DNA of 64,000 bases from Cymbidium sinense (Eukaryota > Streptophyta > Magnoliopsida > Asparagales > Orchidaceae): positions 94,707,716 through 94,771,715 of the forward strand of contig CM038229.1 of assembly GCA_021442155.1 (NCBI GenBank). The letters are read 5' to 3'. A program made the translations under genes and the position numbers. How positions within the stretch are numbered: position 1 is the stretch's first letter; each line of letters opens with the position of its first letter. Positions 10,901 to 23,398 of this stretch are shown here, in pieces. Below the pieces are notes generated by a model that saw nothing but the letters and a program-made list of their open reading frames with translations, searched no databases and was not told the DNA's origin.

Positions 10901-13900
10901 AGGTTTAGTTAAATTTTAGTTTATTTTATTTTATTTAGTTTAGTTTATTTTAGGTTTAGTTTAGGTTTTATTTATTTTAGTTTAGGGTTTAGGTTTATTT
11001 TATTTTTTTTATTTTAGGTTTATTTTTAGGTTTAGGTTTTATTTTATTTTTATTTTATTTTTTTTTTTATTTATTTTATTTATTTTTATTTTATTTATAT
11101 ATTTTATTTTATTCTTTATTTTATTTTATGTTTAGTTTTTATTTTATTTATTATTTTATTTTTTATCTATTTTATTTTATTTAGGTTTAATATATTTAAT
11201 ATTTATTTATTTAGTTTAGGTTTAAGTTTTTTATTTAGGGTTTAGGGTTTAGGGTTTAGGGTTTAGGGTTTAAGGTTTAGGGTCCAGGATTTAGGATTTA
11301 TTCTTTTGTGGATTTTGGAGTTTGGGTTTTTATTTAGCTTTAGGGTTTGTGTGTTTATATGGTTTAGGTTTAGGGTTTATGGTTTAAGGTTTAGGCTTTT
11401 AGGTTCGTGATTTTAAGTTGGGTTTCATGATTTTGGGTTTAGATTTAGGGTTTAGGGTTTAGCTTAGGGTTTTATTTTTTTATTGTTTTAAATTAAGTAA
11501 ATCACTGATTTAGGTTTATTTTATTTATTTAGTTTATTTTCATTTATTTTATTTTATTTTATTTATTTTAGGTTTTATTCATTTTATTTTAGGATTTTAC
11601 TTTAATTTATTTTTTAGGTTTAGTTTATGTTTAGGTTCATTTTTTAGTTTAGTTTTATTTTTATTTTATTTTTTAGGTTTATGTTTTATTTTTATTTTAG
11701 GTTAGCTTTTGGTTTTATTTTATTTTATTTTGTTTAAGTTTTAGGTTATTATTTTAGGTTTATTTTTAGGGTTTATTTTAGTTTAGGTTTAGGTTTATTT
11801 TAGTTTATTTTATTTTATTTATATTAGTTTAGGTTTTAGGCATAGTTTTATTTAGGTTGTTTATTTTAGGTTTACTTTAATTTTAGTTTAGTTTAGTTTT
11901 AATTTATTTTATTTTATTTTAGTTTTTTTTTTATTTTCATTTAGGTTTAGGTTTATGTTTAGGTTTAGTTTAGTTTAAATTTATCTAATTTTTTTTATTT
12001 TATTTAGGTTTAGGTTTATTCATTTATTTTATATTTAGATTTTATTTAGTTTAGGTTTATGTTTTAAGGTATTTAGGGTGGTTTAGGGTTTAGGGTTAAG
12101 GTTTAGTTTAAGTTTTAGTTTATTTTATTTTTAGTTTAGTTTATTTTATTTTTATTTTAAGTTTTAATTTTTTTAAATTTATTTTTAAGTTTAGGTTTTA
12201 TTTAGTTATTATTTTATTTAATTTAGTTTATTTTATTTTACTATCAATTTTATTTTATTTAGGTTTTTTATTTTTAGGTTTATTTTATTTTTAGCTTAGT
12301 TTAAGTTTTTTATTTATTTTATTTTAGTTTATATATTTATTTTATTTTATTCTAGGATTAGGTTTGGTTTAAGTTTTAGTTTAGGTTTATTATTATTTTA
12401 TTTTATTTAGGTTTTATTGATTTATTTTTTTTAGTATTTAGTACATTTGTTTAGGGTTTATGTTTGTAGTTAGTTAGTTGTGGTTTGGGTGAGTTTAGGG
12501 TCAGGGTAGGTTTTAGGGTTTAGGGTTTATCCAGGGTTTAGGATTAAGGCCAGTGTATAGGGTTAGTTATTTTATTTTTAAAATTACAAACTTATAGGAT
12601 ATGTTTACCATTATTTCATTTTTTATTTATTTTGTTTATTTATTTTATTTTATTTATGTTTATTTTATTTTATTAAGTTTATTTTATTTATTTTAGGTTT
12701 ATTTATTTTGTTTGTGGTTTAGGTCAATTGGGTTAGGGTTTAGTGGTTTAGGGTTTGGGGTATAGGGTTTAGAGTTGTAAGTGCTTGGGGTTTAGGGTTT
12801 AAACTTTTAGGGTCTCCAGGTTTAGGGTTGGGTCTTTAGGCCTTTAGGTTTAGGGTTTAGGATTTTTATTTATTTAGGATTTAAGGTTTAGGGTTTAGTT
12901 TTAGAATTTTTTTAAATTTTTTTAAATTACAAACCAAGTAAGTTTAGGTTAAGTTAATTTAGTTACCTTTAGTTTAGTTTTATTTTATATTTTAGTTTAT
13001 TTTGAGGTACTTAGGGTTAGTTTTAATTAATATTTTAGGGTTTTTTTAGGTGTAGGTTTCATTTTATTTTGAGGTTTAGTTTTACATTTTATTTTATTTT
13101 TTTTTTGGATTTAGGTTTTATTTTAGGTTTATTTATTTTAGTTTATTTTTTTATTTTTTTAGGTTTAGTTATTTTAGTCTATTTGGTTTATTTATTTTGG
13201 TTTGGTTTATTTTAGTTTAGGTTTAGGCTTTTATTATTTAGGTTTAGGTTTTTTTAGTTTAGGGTTTAGGTTTTATTTTTTATTTATTTTAGGTTATTTT
13301 TAAGTTTATTTCTTATGTTTAGGTTTTTATTTTATTTTATTTTAGGTTTATTTTATTTTTATTTTAGTTTTAGTTTTATTTTATTTATGTTTTTTTATTT
13401 TTAGGTTTATTTTATTTTTTTATTTTAGATTAAGTTTTATTTATTTTATTTTTTTAATTTTTATTTTATTTTATTTTATTTTTAGATTTAGGTTTAGGTT
13501 TTAAGTTTAGGTTTTATTTTATCATATTTTATTTTATTTAGTCAGTTTATATATTTAATTTAAATTTAGGTTTGTTTAGTTTAGGTTTTTAAGTTTTATT
13601 TTACTTGGGTTTAGGGTTGTAGTTTATGGTTTAGTGTATAGGATTTAAGGTTCATTTAGGGTTAGGGTTTAAGGTTTAGGTTTAGTTTAGGTTTAGAGAT
13701 AAGGATTTTTTAAGATTTATGGTTTGGGGATTTGAGTTTAGTGGTTTAGTTTAGGTTTAGTTTTAGGGTTTTAGGCTTTAGTTTAGTTTTGGGCTTACTT
13801 TGCTTTGGGTTTAGGTTTAGGATTTAATGTTAGTTTTAAGGGTTTTAGCTTATGATTTAGGTTCAATGTTTAGGTTTTATTTTATTATATTTTTCTTAAA

Positions 13901-16900
13901 TTAAGTAAACTGTAGATTTAGGTTTAGTTTATTTTTCATTTATTTTATTTTATTTATTTTTTATTTTAGGTTTTTAATTTTTATTTTTTTTTTAATTTAT
14001 TTATTTAGTTTAAGGTTTTTTACTTTAGTTTTTTTTTTTTAGGTTTAGGTTTATTTTTAGTTTAGTTTTATTTTTATTTTATCTTTTATGTTTAGGTTTT
14101 ATTTTTATTTAATAGTTTAGCTTTAGCTATTTATTTTATTTTGTGATTAGGTTTTAGGTTTTTTTTTTTGGTTTTAGGTTTTAGGTTTTATTTTAGGTTT
14201 ATTTTTAGGTTTTATTTTTAGTTTAGGTTTAGGTTTATTTTAGTTTATTTTATTTTTAGTTTAGTAGTTTAGTTTATTTTAGTTTTAGGTTTATTACATT
14301 TTGTTTAGTTTTTTTTTTGTTTAGGTTTAGATTTATTTATTTTTTATTTTAGGATTAGGTTTTCTTAGGTTTATTTCTTAGGTTTAGGTTATTTTATTTT
14401 ATTTTATTTTATTTTATTTTAGGTTTAATTTTATTTATTTAGGTTTCTTATTTTAGGTTTATTTTATTTTTTAGTTTAGTTTTAGTTTTATTTATTATAT
14501 TTTAAGTTAGTTTTATTTTTTAATTTATTATTTTTTTAGTTTTAGGTTTAGGGTTAGGTTTTAGTTTAAGTTTTATTTTTTCTTATTTTTTATTTTATTT
14601 AGGTTTAGGTTTATTCATTTATTTTATATTTAGACTTTATTTAGTTTAGGTTTAATTTTTTAGGTTTTAGGGTTTAGGGTTTAGGGTTTATTAAGGTTTA
14701 GGGATTATGGTTTAGGGTTTAGGGATTAGGGTTTATGGTTTATTTTAGGGTTATTTTAGTTTATTTTATTTTAGTGTAAATTTAGGTTTATTTTTTTATT
14801 CATTTTATTTTATTATAAATTTATGTTTTTTTTTTAGGTTTTAGGTTTTATTTTTTTATTTATTTTTCATTTATATTTTACATTTAGGTTTTATTTATTT
14901 ATTATTTTATTATATTTTATTTATTTTATTTTATTTTACATTTAGTTTTTATTTTATTTATGTTTAATATTTTAATTTATTTTTTATTTAGTCTTTTAGG
15001 TTTTATTTATTTTGTATTATTTTAGTTTTTTATTTTTTTTATTTTATTTTATTTCTAAGTTTAAGTTTTATTTAGGTTTTATTTTATTTTATTTTATTTA
15101 ATTTTAGGTTTATTTTGTTTTAGGTTTACATTTTAAGGTAGGGTTTACAAATTAGTTTAGGGTTATTTCAAGGTTTAGGGTGGAGTTTAGAGGTTTAGGG
15201 TTGTAGGTTTTAGGGTTTAGGGTTTGATTTAGGGTTTTCTTTAGGATTTAGGGTTTAGTTAGGCTTTTTTAGGTTTAGGGTTTTAGGGTTTTAGTGTATT
15301 AGAGTATTTTGTTGTTGTTATATTTTTAAAAATAAAGAAAATTTGTAAGTTTAAGTTTATGTAGTTTAATAGTATTTTATTTATATTAGTTTATTTTATT
15401 TTAATTTATTTTATTTAATTTATTTTAGGTTTATTTATTTTTAGTTCTATTTTTATTTTTTTTTTTATTTTAGGTTTATTTTTTTTTAGTTATATTTTTA
15501 TATTATTTTAGGTTTAGGTTTAGGTTTTATTTTTTTTTAGGTTTAGGTTTTAGGTTTTTATTTTAGATTTATTTTAGGTTTACTTTTTTTGTTTTAGGTT
15601 TAGTTTATTTTAGTTTATTTTATTTTAATTAGTTTAGGTTTAGGTTTATGTTTAGTTTATTTTAATTTTAGGTTTAGGTTTTATTTATTTTAGTTTTGTT
15701 TATTTTAGCTTAAGTTTAGGTTTATTTAATTTTATTTTATATTTAAGCCTTTTTTAGTTTTTTTAGGGTTTAGGGTTTAGGGCTTAGGGTTTTCAAGTTT
15801 AGTTTAGGTTTAGGGTTTGGAGTTGAGTTTAGGCTCAGGGTTATAAGTTTCATGGTTTAAAGTTTAGGGTTTAGCTTGTTTTGGGGTTTTGGGTTTAGGA
15901 TTTAGGGTTTAGGGTTTGTGGTGAGGGGTTATAGGTTATAGGGTTTAAGATTTATTGTAGTTTTAGGGTTTTGGGTTTATTTTAGTTTTAGGGTTAAGGA
16001 TTTAGGGTTTAGGTTTACAATTTTTTTAAAATTTTATGAATTGTTTAAAATTAATTAAACCCCAGTTTTTATTTAGGAATTATGGTTTAGGTTTTCTTTT
16101 TTTAGTTTAGGGTTTAGGTTTTTTTTTATTATTTATTTTAGGTTTTTTTTCAAGTTTAGGTTTTAATTAGTTTTATTTTATTTTATTTTAGGTTTATTTT
16201 TTATTATTTTAGGTTTTTTTTTATTTTATCTAAGTTTTTATTTTTTATGTTTATTTTATTTTTTAGTTTAGTTTAGGATTTCATTTATTTTATTTTAATT
16301 TAGTTTTATTATATTTTTAGGTTTAGGTTTACATTTAGATTTAGGCTTAGGTTTTAGGTTAGGTTTATTTTATCTTATTTTTTATTTCATTTAGGCTTAG
16401 GTTTATATATTTATTTTATTTTTAGGTTTTATTTAATTTCATCAGGTTTTAGGTTCTTAGGGTTTAGGGTCCAGAGTTTATGGTTAGTTTAGGGTTAAAG
16501 GTTATTTTAGCTTAGTTTATTTCAATTTATGTTTAGGTTTATTTTATTTTGTTTATTTTATTTTATTTTAGGTTTAGGTTTTTTAATTCAAGGTTTAGGT
16601 TTAATTTTTATTTATTTTAGGTTTATTTTTTAGGTTTATTTTTAGGTTTAGTTTTATATATTATTATTATTTTTTTATTTTTATTTTATTTTATTTTCAA
16701 TTAATTTTATTTTATTTATGTTTTTATTTTAGGTTTTTTTTTTTAGTTTAGGTTTTATTCATTTTATTTTATTTTAGTTTTATTTTTTACACTATTTTAT
16801 TTTTAGGTTTAGGTTTAAGTTTATTTAGTTTAGGTTCTTATTTTATTTTATTTTTAATTTATTTACGTTTAGGTTTTTTTATTAATTTTATTTTTAAGTT

Positions 16901-19900
16901 TTATTTAATTTTGGTTTAGGTGTTTAGGTTTTTAGGTTTTAAGGTTTAGGGATTAGGGTTTAGGTTTTATGGTTTAGGGTTTAGGGTCAGGTTTAAGGTT
17001 TTATGGTTTAAAATTTTAAGGTTGTAGGTTTAGGGTTTAGCGTTTAAAGTTCTAAATGGGTGGTCATTTAAGATTTATTAAGTTTAGGTTTAGGTTTTCA
17101 GTTTTATAGTTTAGAGTTTAGGGTTTAAGGCCTAGGGTTACTCATGGTTTAGGGTTTAGGGTTATTTATTTTAATTTAGTTAATTTTAGTTTTATTTTAT
17201 TTTTATTTTAAGTTTATTTTTATTTTATTTAGACTTTTATTTTAAGTTTATTTTATTTTTTGTTTAGTTTTAGTTTTATTAATTTTATTGTAGCTTTAGC
17301 TTCTTTTTATTTTATTTTATTTCAGGTTTAGTTTAGGTTTAGGTTAGTTTAGGTTTTATTATATTTAGGTTTACATTTATTTATTTATTTTATTTTAGGT
17401 TTAGGTTTAAGTTTTGTATTTTAGTGTCTGATCAGGGTTTAGGTCAGTTTAGGGATAAGGTTGGGGTTACTTACCCATTTAAGATTTAGGGTTTAGGGTT
17501 TAGGGTTTTGTGGAGGTGTAGGTTTAGGGTAGGGCAGCTTAGTGGTATGGCATGTGGTCAGTTTTTAGTGGTTTAGGGTTTAGGTTAGGTCAGTTTAGGT
17601 CCTGTTTAAGGTTGAGGGTTTAGGTTTAGGGATGATTTAGGTTAGGTTTTAGGGTTTAAGATGGCCTAAGGTTTAGGATTTAGGGTTTAGGGCACCAGGG
17701 TTTAGGGTCATAGTTTAGGTTTTAAATTAAGCAAACCAAAGTTTAGGTTTATTTATTTATTTACACCCTCAGTTTTATTTTTTAATTTATTTTATTTTTA
17801 AGTTTATGTTTTAGTTTAGGTTTAAATTTTATTTTATTTTTTATCTTTATTTAAGTTTAGGTTTTATTTATTTTATCTTTAGGTTTATATAGGTTTAGGT
17901 TATGTTTTATGATTTATGGATTAAGGTTTAGTGTTTAGGGTTTAGGCTTTAGGGTTTAGGATTTGGGTTTAGGGTTTAAGGTTGTAGGTTTATGGTTTGG
18001 GGTTTAGGGTTTAGTGTAGGTTAGGGTTTAGGGCTTAGGGTTTAGGGTTTTAGCTTTGGGTTTAGGGTTTTATGTATGTTAGTGCTTTTTTCATTTTTTT
18101 GCTACTATTTTTTTAAAATTAAGTAAACTAGTAGGCTTAGGTTTATTTAGTTTCTTTGTTTATTTTTTATTTATTTTATTTTCATTTAGGTTTATTTTTA
18201 TTTAAATTTATTTTAGGTTTATTTAATTTAGTTTAGGTTTCTTTTAATTTTATTTTTAAGTTTAGGTTTACTTTTTACTTTAGTTTTATTTTTATATTAT
18301 TTTTTAAGTTTAGGTTTTATTATTTTTTAGGTTTAGGTCTTAAGTTTTAATTTAAGTTTTATTTTAAGGTTTAATTTTTAGTTTTGGTTTAGGTTTATTT
18401 TTAGTTTATTTTATTTTATTTAGTTTAGATTTAGGTTTATGTTTAATTATTTTAAGTTTAAGTTTAGGTTTTTATTTATTTATTTTAGTTTAGTTTATTT
18501 TATCTTAGGTTTAGGTTTATTTTATTTTTATTTTATGTTTTTTTTTTTAGTTTAAGATTTCAATTTCATTTTATGGTTTTGGGTTTTGGGTTTAGGGTTT
18601 TAGGGTTTAGGGTTTAGGGTTAGGGTTTTGTTTTAAGGTTTAAGGTTTAGGTTTAATGTTTAGTTCATTTTTAGAGTTTAGGATTTAAAGTTCAGTGGGT
18701 TAGACTTGAGTGGGAGGGTTTAGGGTTTCTGCTTTAGGGTTCCGTGCTTTTAGTGGTTTTCATTTTTTAATAATTTACTTATTTTTTTTAAATTAAGTAA
18801 ACCATTGTGCATGTATAGAGTTTAGGTGGGTAGTCAGTTAGGTTTAGGGGTTAGGGTTTAGGATTAGGGTTTTAGGGTTTAGGATTCTGATTAAGGTTAG
18901 GTTTTTTTTAGTTTTAATTTATTTTATTTAGGTTTATTTTATTTTATTTTAAATATAGTTTTATTTTATTTAGAGTTTTATTCTTAGGTTTATTTTATTT
19001 TCTAAAATTGTTTAGATTTTTTATTTTATTATTTTGGTTTAATTTATTTATCATTTTATTTTATTTTTAGGTTTAGTTTAAGTTTAGGTTGAGGTTTTAA
19101 TTTAGATTTTATTTTATCTTATTTCTTTATTTTATTTAAGTTTAAACTTATTTATTTATTTTAAATTTATATTTTATTTAGTTTAGGTTTAGGTTTTTAG
19201 TTTTAGAGTTTAGGTTTTAAGATTTAGGATTTAGGGTTTAGGGTTAGTTTAGTTTAGGGTTTAGGTTATTTTGTTTAGTTTATTTTAGTTTTGGTTTAGG
19301 TTTATTTTATTTTGGTTCTTTTTTTAGTGGTTTAAGGTTTAGGTTTAAGGTTAAGGGTTAATTTTATTTAGTTTATTTTAGTTTAGGTTTATGTTTATTT
19401 TATTTTGTTTATTTTATTTTTAGGGTTTTAGGGTTTATGGTATAGGGTTAGTTTTAGAGTTTAGGGTTTAGGGTTTTTTGGGTTTAGGATTTAGGATTTA
19501 GTGGTTAGGGTTTAGGGTTTTAGGGTTTAAGGTTTAGTTTTATGGTGTTTTAGGGTTTAGGGTTTACTGGTTTGGTATTTTGTTTTAAAATTAAGTGAAC
19601 ATGTAGTTTAGATTTATTTAATTTATTTTTTATTTATTTTATGTATAACTCTTATTTTATTTAGGTTTATTTTTATTTTACTTTTTTTTTATTTTAGTTT
19701 AGTTTATTTAGTTTAGGTTTATTTATTTTAGTTTAGGTTTCTATTTTACCTTATTTTTTAAGTTTAGGTTTAGGTTTAAGTTTATTTTTTAGTTTAGTTT
19801 TATTTAAAATTTATTTTTGGTTTAGGTTTTATTTTTTATTTTTTTTTTAGGTTTAGGTTTTATTTTGTTTTTTAGGTTTAGGTTTTGTGTTTTATTTTAG

Positions 19901-22900
19901 GTTTATTTTATCGCTTTTTTTTTAGTTTAGGTTTAGGGTTTATTTTAGTTTATTTTATTTTATTTAGTTTAGGTTTAGTTTATTCTAGTTTTATTTATTT
20001 ATTTAAGTTTAATTTATTTTAGTTTAGGTTTACCCTTTTTTTAGCTTAGGGTTTATGATTTATTCTTTATTTATTTTTTAGGTTTTTTTAGGTTTATTTC
20101 TTTGGTTTAGGATTTATTTTGGTTTTATTTTATTTTAATTTATTTTATTTTAGGTTTAGTTTTTATTTTAGTTTGGTTTTTTATTCTTAGGTTTATTTTA
20201 TTTTTTTAGTTTAGTTTAGGTTTTTATTTATTTTATTTTAGTTTTCATTTTTTATTTTATTTTATTTTAGGTTTAAGTTTATGTTTACTTTAAGTTTTAT
20301 TTTATCTTATTTTATTTTTTTATTTAAGTTTAGGTTTATTTATTTATTTTATATTTAGGTTTTATTTAGTTTAGGTTTAGATTTTTAGGTGTTTAGGTTT
20401 AGGGTTTAGGGTTTATGGTTTAGGGTTTAGGTAGGGGTTATTTTAGTTTTAGGTTTATTTTTATTTTTTATTTTTTTTACTTTTATTTTAGGTTTAGGTT
20501 TTTTTTTTAGTTTAGGGTTTAGTTTTTTATTTTTGTTTATTTTAGGTTTATTTTTAAATTTTATTTTTTAGGTTTAAGTTTTATTTCATTTTATTTTATT
20601 CTTTTTGAGGTTTATTTTATTTTAATTTTGATTTAGTTTTATTTAGCTTTTTTATTTCTAGCTTTATTTTATTTTTTAGATTAGTGTATTTTTATTTTAT
20701 ATTAGTTTAGTTTTATTTTGTATTTTATTTTATTTAGGTTTAGGTTTAGGTTTAGGTTTAAGTTTTAGTTTATTTTATTTTATTTTATTTTGTTTATTTA
20801 TTTAGGTTTTAGGCATTTTTGTCCCATTTTTAGGTTTCATTTAGTTTAGTTTAGGTTTTAGGGTTTAGTGATTAGGGTTTACCAGTTTAAAATTGTTTGA
20901 GGGAGTGGCCTGGTTTAGGTGAGGGGTAGGTTTAGGGTTTAGTGGATTAGAGCTTTAGGGTTTAGGTTTAGGTTTAGATTTTGGTTTAGGGTGGTAGGGC
21001 TCAGTTTTAGGGTTTAGGGTTTTAGGTTTAGGTTTAAGGTGGCACATTTTAGCATTTTGGGTTTAAGGTTTATGGTTTAGGGTTTAGAATTTAGGGTTTA
21101 GGGTTTTGGATTTAGGGTTTTGGGTTTAGGGTTATGATTTTTTGATTTTTATTTATTTTTATATTTTAAAATTAACCCGACAGCGATAGGTTTAGTTTAT
21201 TTTGTTTAATTTACTTTAGTTTAGTTTTATTAGTATTTCTTATTTCTAAGTTTAAGTTTAGTTTTAGGTTTTATTTTATTTTGTTTTATATTTTAGTTAA
21301 GTTTAGCTTTTTTATTTATTTTATTTTTATGTTTTATTTAGTTTAGGTTTAGGGTTTTATATTTTTAGGGTTTAGGGTTTAGGGTTGAGGTTTTAGGGTT
21401 TTAGGGTTTTGTCAGGGTTTACTGGTTAGCTTAAGGTTTAGGGTTTGCTGATTTAGGGTTGTAGGTTTCATTGTTTAGAGGGTTTATGCTTTTAGGGTTT
21501 AGACTTTAGGGTTTGGGTAGGGTTTAGGGTTTAGGGTTTAGGGTTTTGTTTAGGTTTAAGGTTAGAGGTTTTTTTTGAAAATATATATATTTTTTTTAAT
21601 TTACAAACTAGTAGGTTGAAGTTTATCCAGATTATTTAGTTCATATTTTCTTTATTTTAATTTAATTTATTTTATTTTTTATGTAGGTTTATTTTTATTT
21701 TTTATTTATTTTAGTTTATTTATTTTAGGCTTATGTATTTTAGTTTTAGGTCTAGGTTTAGGTTTAAGTTTAGGCTTTTTTATTTTTTTAGTTTAGTTTT
21801 ATTTTATTTTATTTTGTAGGTTTATGTTTCTATTTTTTATTGGAATAAGTTTAGGTTTTATTTTGTATTTTCTAGGTTTAGGTTATAAGTTTTTATTTTA
21901 GGTTTACTTTTAGGTTTTTTTTTTAGTTTAGGTTTAGTTTATTTTAGGTTATGGTTTATTTTTATTTATTTTAGTTTAGTTTATTTTAGTATAGGTTTAT
22001 GCTTATTTTATTTTTTAGGTTTAGGTTTTCTTTTTTAGTTCAAGGTTTAAGTTTTCTTTATTATTTAATTTTAGGTTTAGGTTTTATTTAGTTTTTATTT
22101 TATTTTTAAGTTTATTTTACTTTATTTTTTAGTTTTTTATTTTCTATAGGTTTTTTATTTTTTAGGTTTATTTTATATTTTAGTTTAGTTTAGGTTTTTA
22201 TTTATTTTACTTTATTTTATTTTATTTTAGGTTTAGTTTTATTGTATTTAGGTTTTTTTATTTTAAAGTATTTTATATATTTTGTTTAGTTTAGGTTTTT
22301 CTTTATTTTATATTAGTTAAGTTTTTTTTATTTTTTTATTTTATTAGGTTTAGGTTTAGGTTTAAGTTTAAGTTTATGTTTTTATTTTATCATATTTTTA
22401 TTTTATTTAGGTTTTGTTTTATTTATTTATTTTATATTTATGTTTTTTAGCTTAGGTTTAGGTTTTAGGTTTTAGGGTTTAGGAGTTAGGGTTTAAGGTT
22501 TAGGGTTTAGGGTTTAGGGTTATTTTAGTATAGTTCATTTTAGTTTAGGTTTAGATTTATTTAAGTTTATTTATTTTATTTTATTGTAGGTTTAAGTTTT
22601 TTTTTTTTAAATTTGGGGTTTAGGTTTTATTTATTATCTATTTTAGGTTTATTTTTTTAGGTTTAGGTTTTTTATTTAGTTTTATTTTATTTAGATTATC
22701 TACCTTTAGTTTATTTTATTTTTAGTTTAGTTTAAGTTTTATTTATTTTATTTTAATTTAGTTTTTTTATTTTATTATATTTTAGGTTTAGGTTTAGGTT
22801 TGGTTTTGGTTTACATTTTTATTTTATCTTATTTTTTTTATTTTATTTATGTTTAGCTTTATTTATTTATTTTATTTTTTAGGTTTTGTTAATTTAGGTT

Positions 22901-23398
22901 TAGCTTTTTTAGTTTTTTAGGGTTTAGGGTTAGTATAGGCTTTAGGGTTTAGGGTTATTATAATTTAGTTTATTTTAGTTTAGGTTTAGGTTTATTTCAA
23001 TTTTAGGGTTTTAGGGTTTATGGTTTAGTGTTGAAGGTTTAGGATTTAGGGTTTAAGATTTTTAGTGTTTAGGGTTTAAGGTTAGAATTATTTTTTAATT
23101 TTCTTAACTATTTTTTTTAAAATTAAACCGATAGGTTTAAATTAATTTGGTTTATTTTATTTATTTTAGGTTATGTTATTTTTTATTTAGGTTTATTTTT
23201 ATTTTTATTTAGTTTAGTTTATTTACTTTAGTTTAGGTTTTTCTTTTAGTTTATTTTTTAGGTTTAGGGTTATTTTTTAGTTTAGCTTTATTTTTATTAT
23301 AATTTTTAGGTTTATGCTTTATTTTTTTAATTTTAAGTTTTGGTTTAGGTTTTTTATTTTTTAGATTTAGGTTTTAGGTTTTATTTTAGGTTTATTTT
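7901..23398. repeat. Telomere-derived higher-order satellite, large segment copy A
   Basis: About 15.5 kb of G-rich-strand satellite. Units run: TTTAGGG-rich block, T-run, core near AAATTAAGTAAACC-GTAGG, TTTAGTTTATTTA variants, then a TTTATATTTAGATTTTATTTAG-like phrase before the next TTTAGGG block. I find cores near 8,075, 9,325, 10,650, 11,490, 12,585, 12,922, 13,897, 15,330, 16,048, 17,724, 18,115, 18,790, 19,585, 21,167, 21,600 and 23,115. Spacing is mostly 0.7-1.5 kb, with some short intervals of 0.35-0.45 kb. The whole segment matches 23,399-36,540 through rare shared words, listed under findings. There is no gene, and open frames here are low complexity. Confidence 0.85.
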
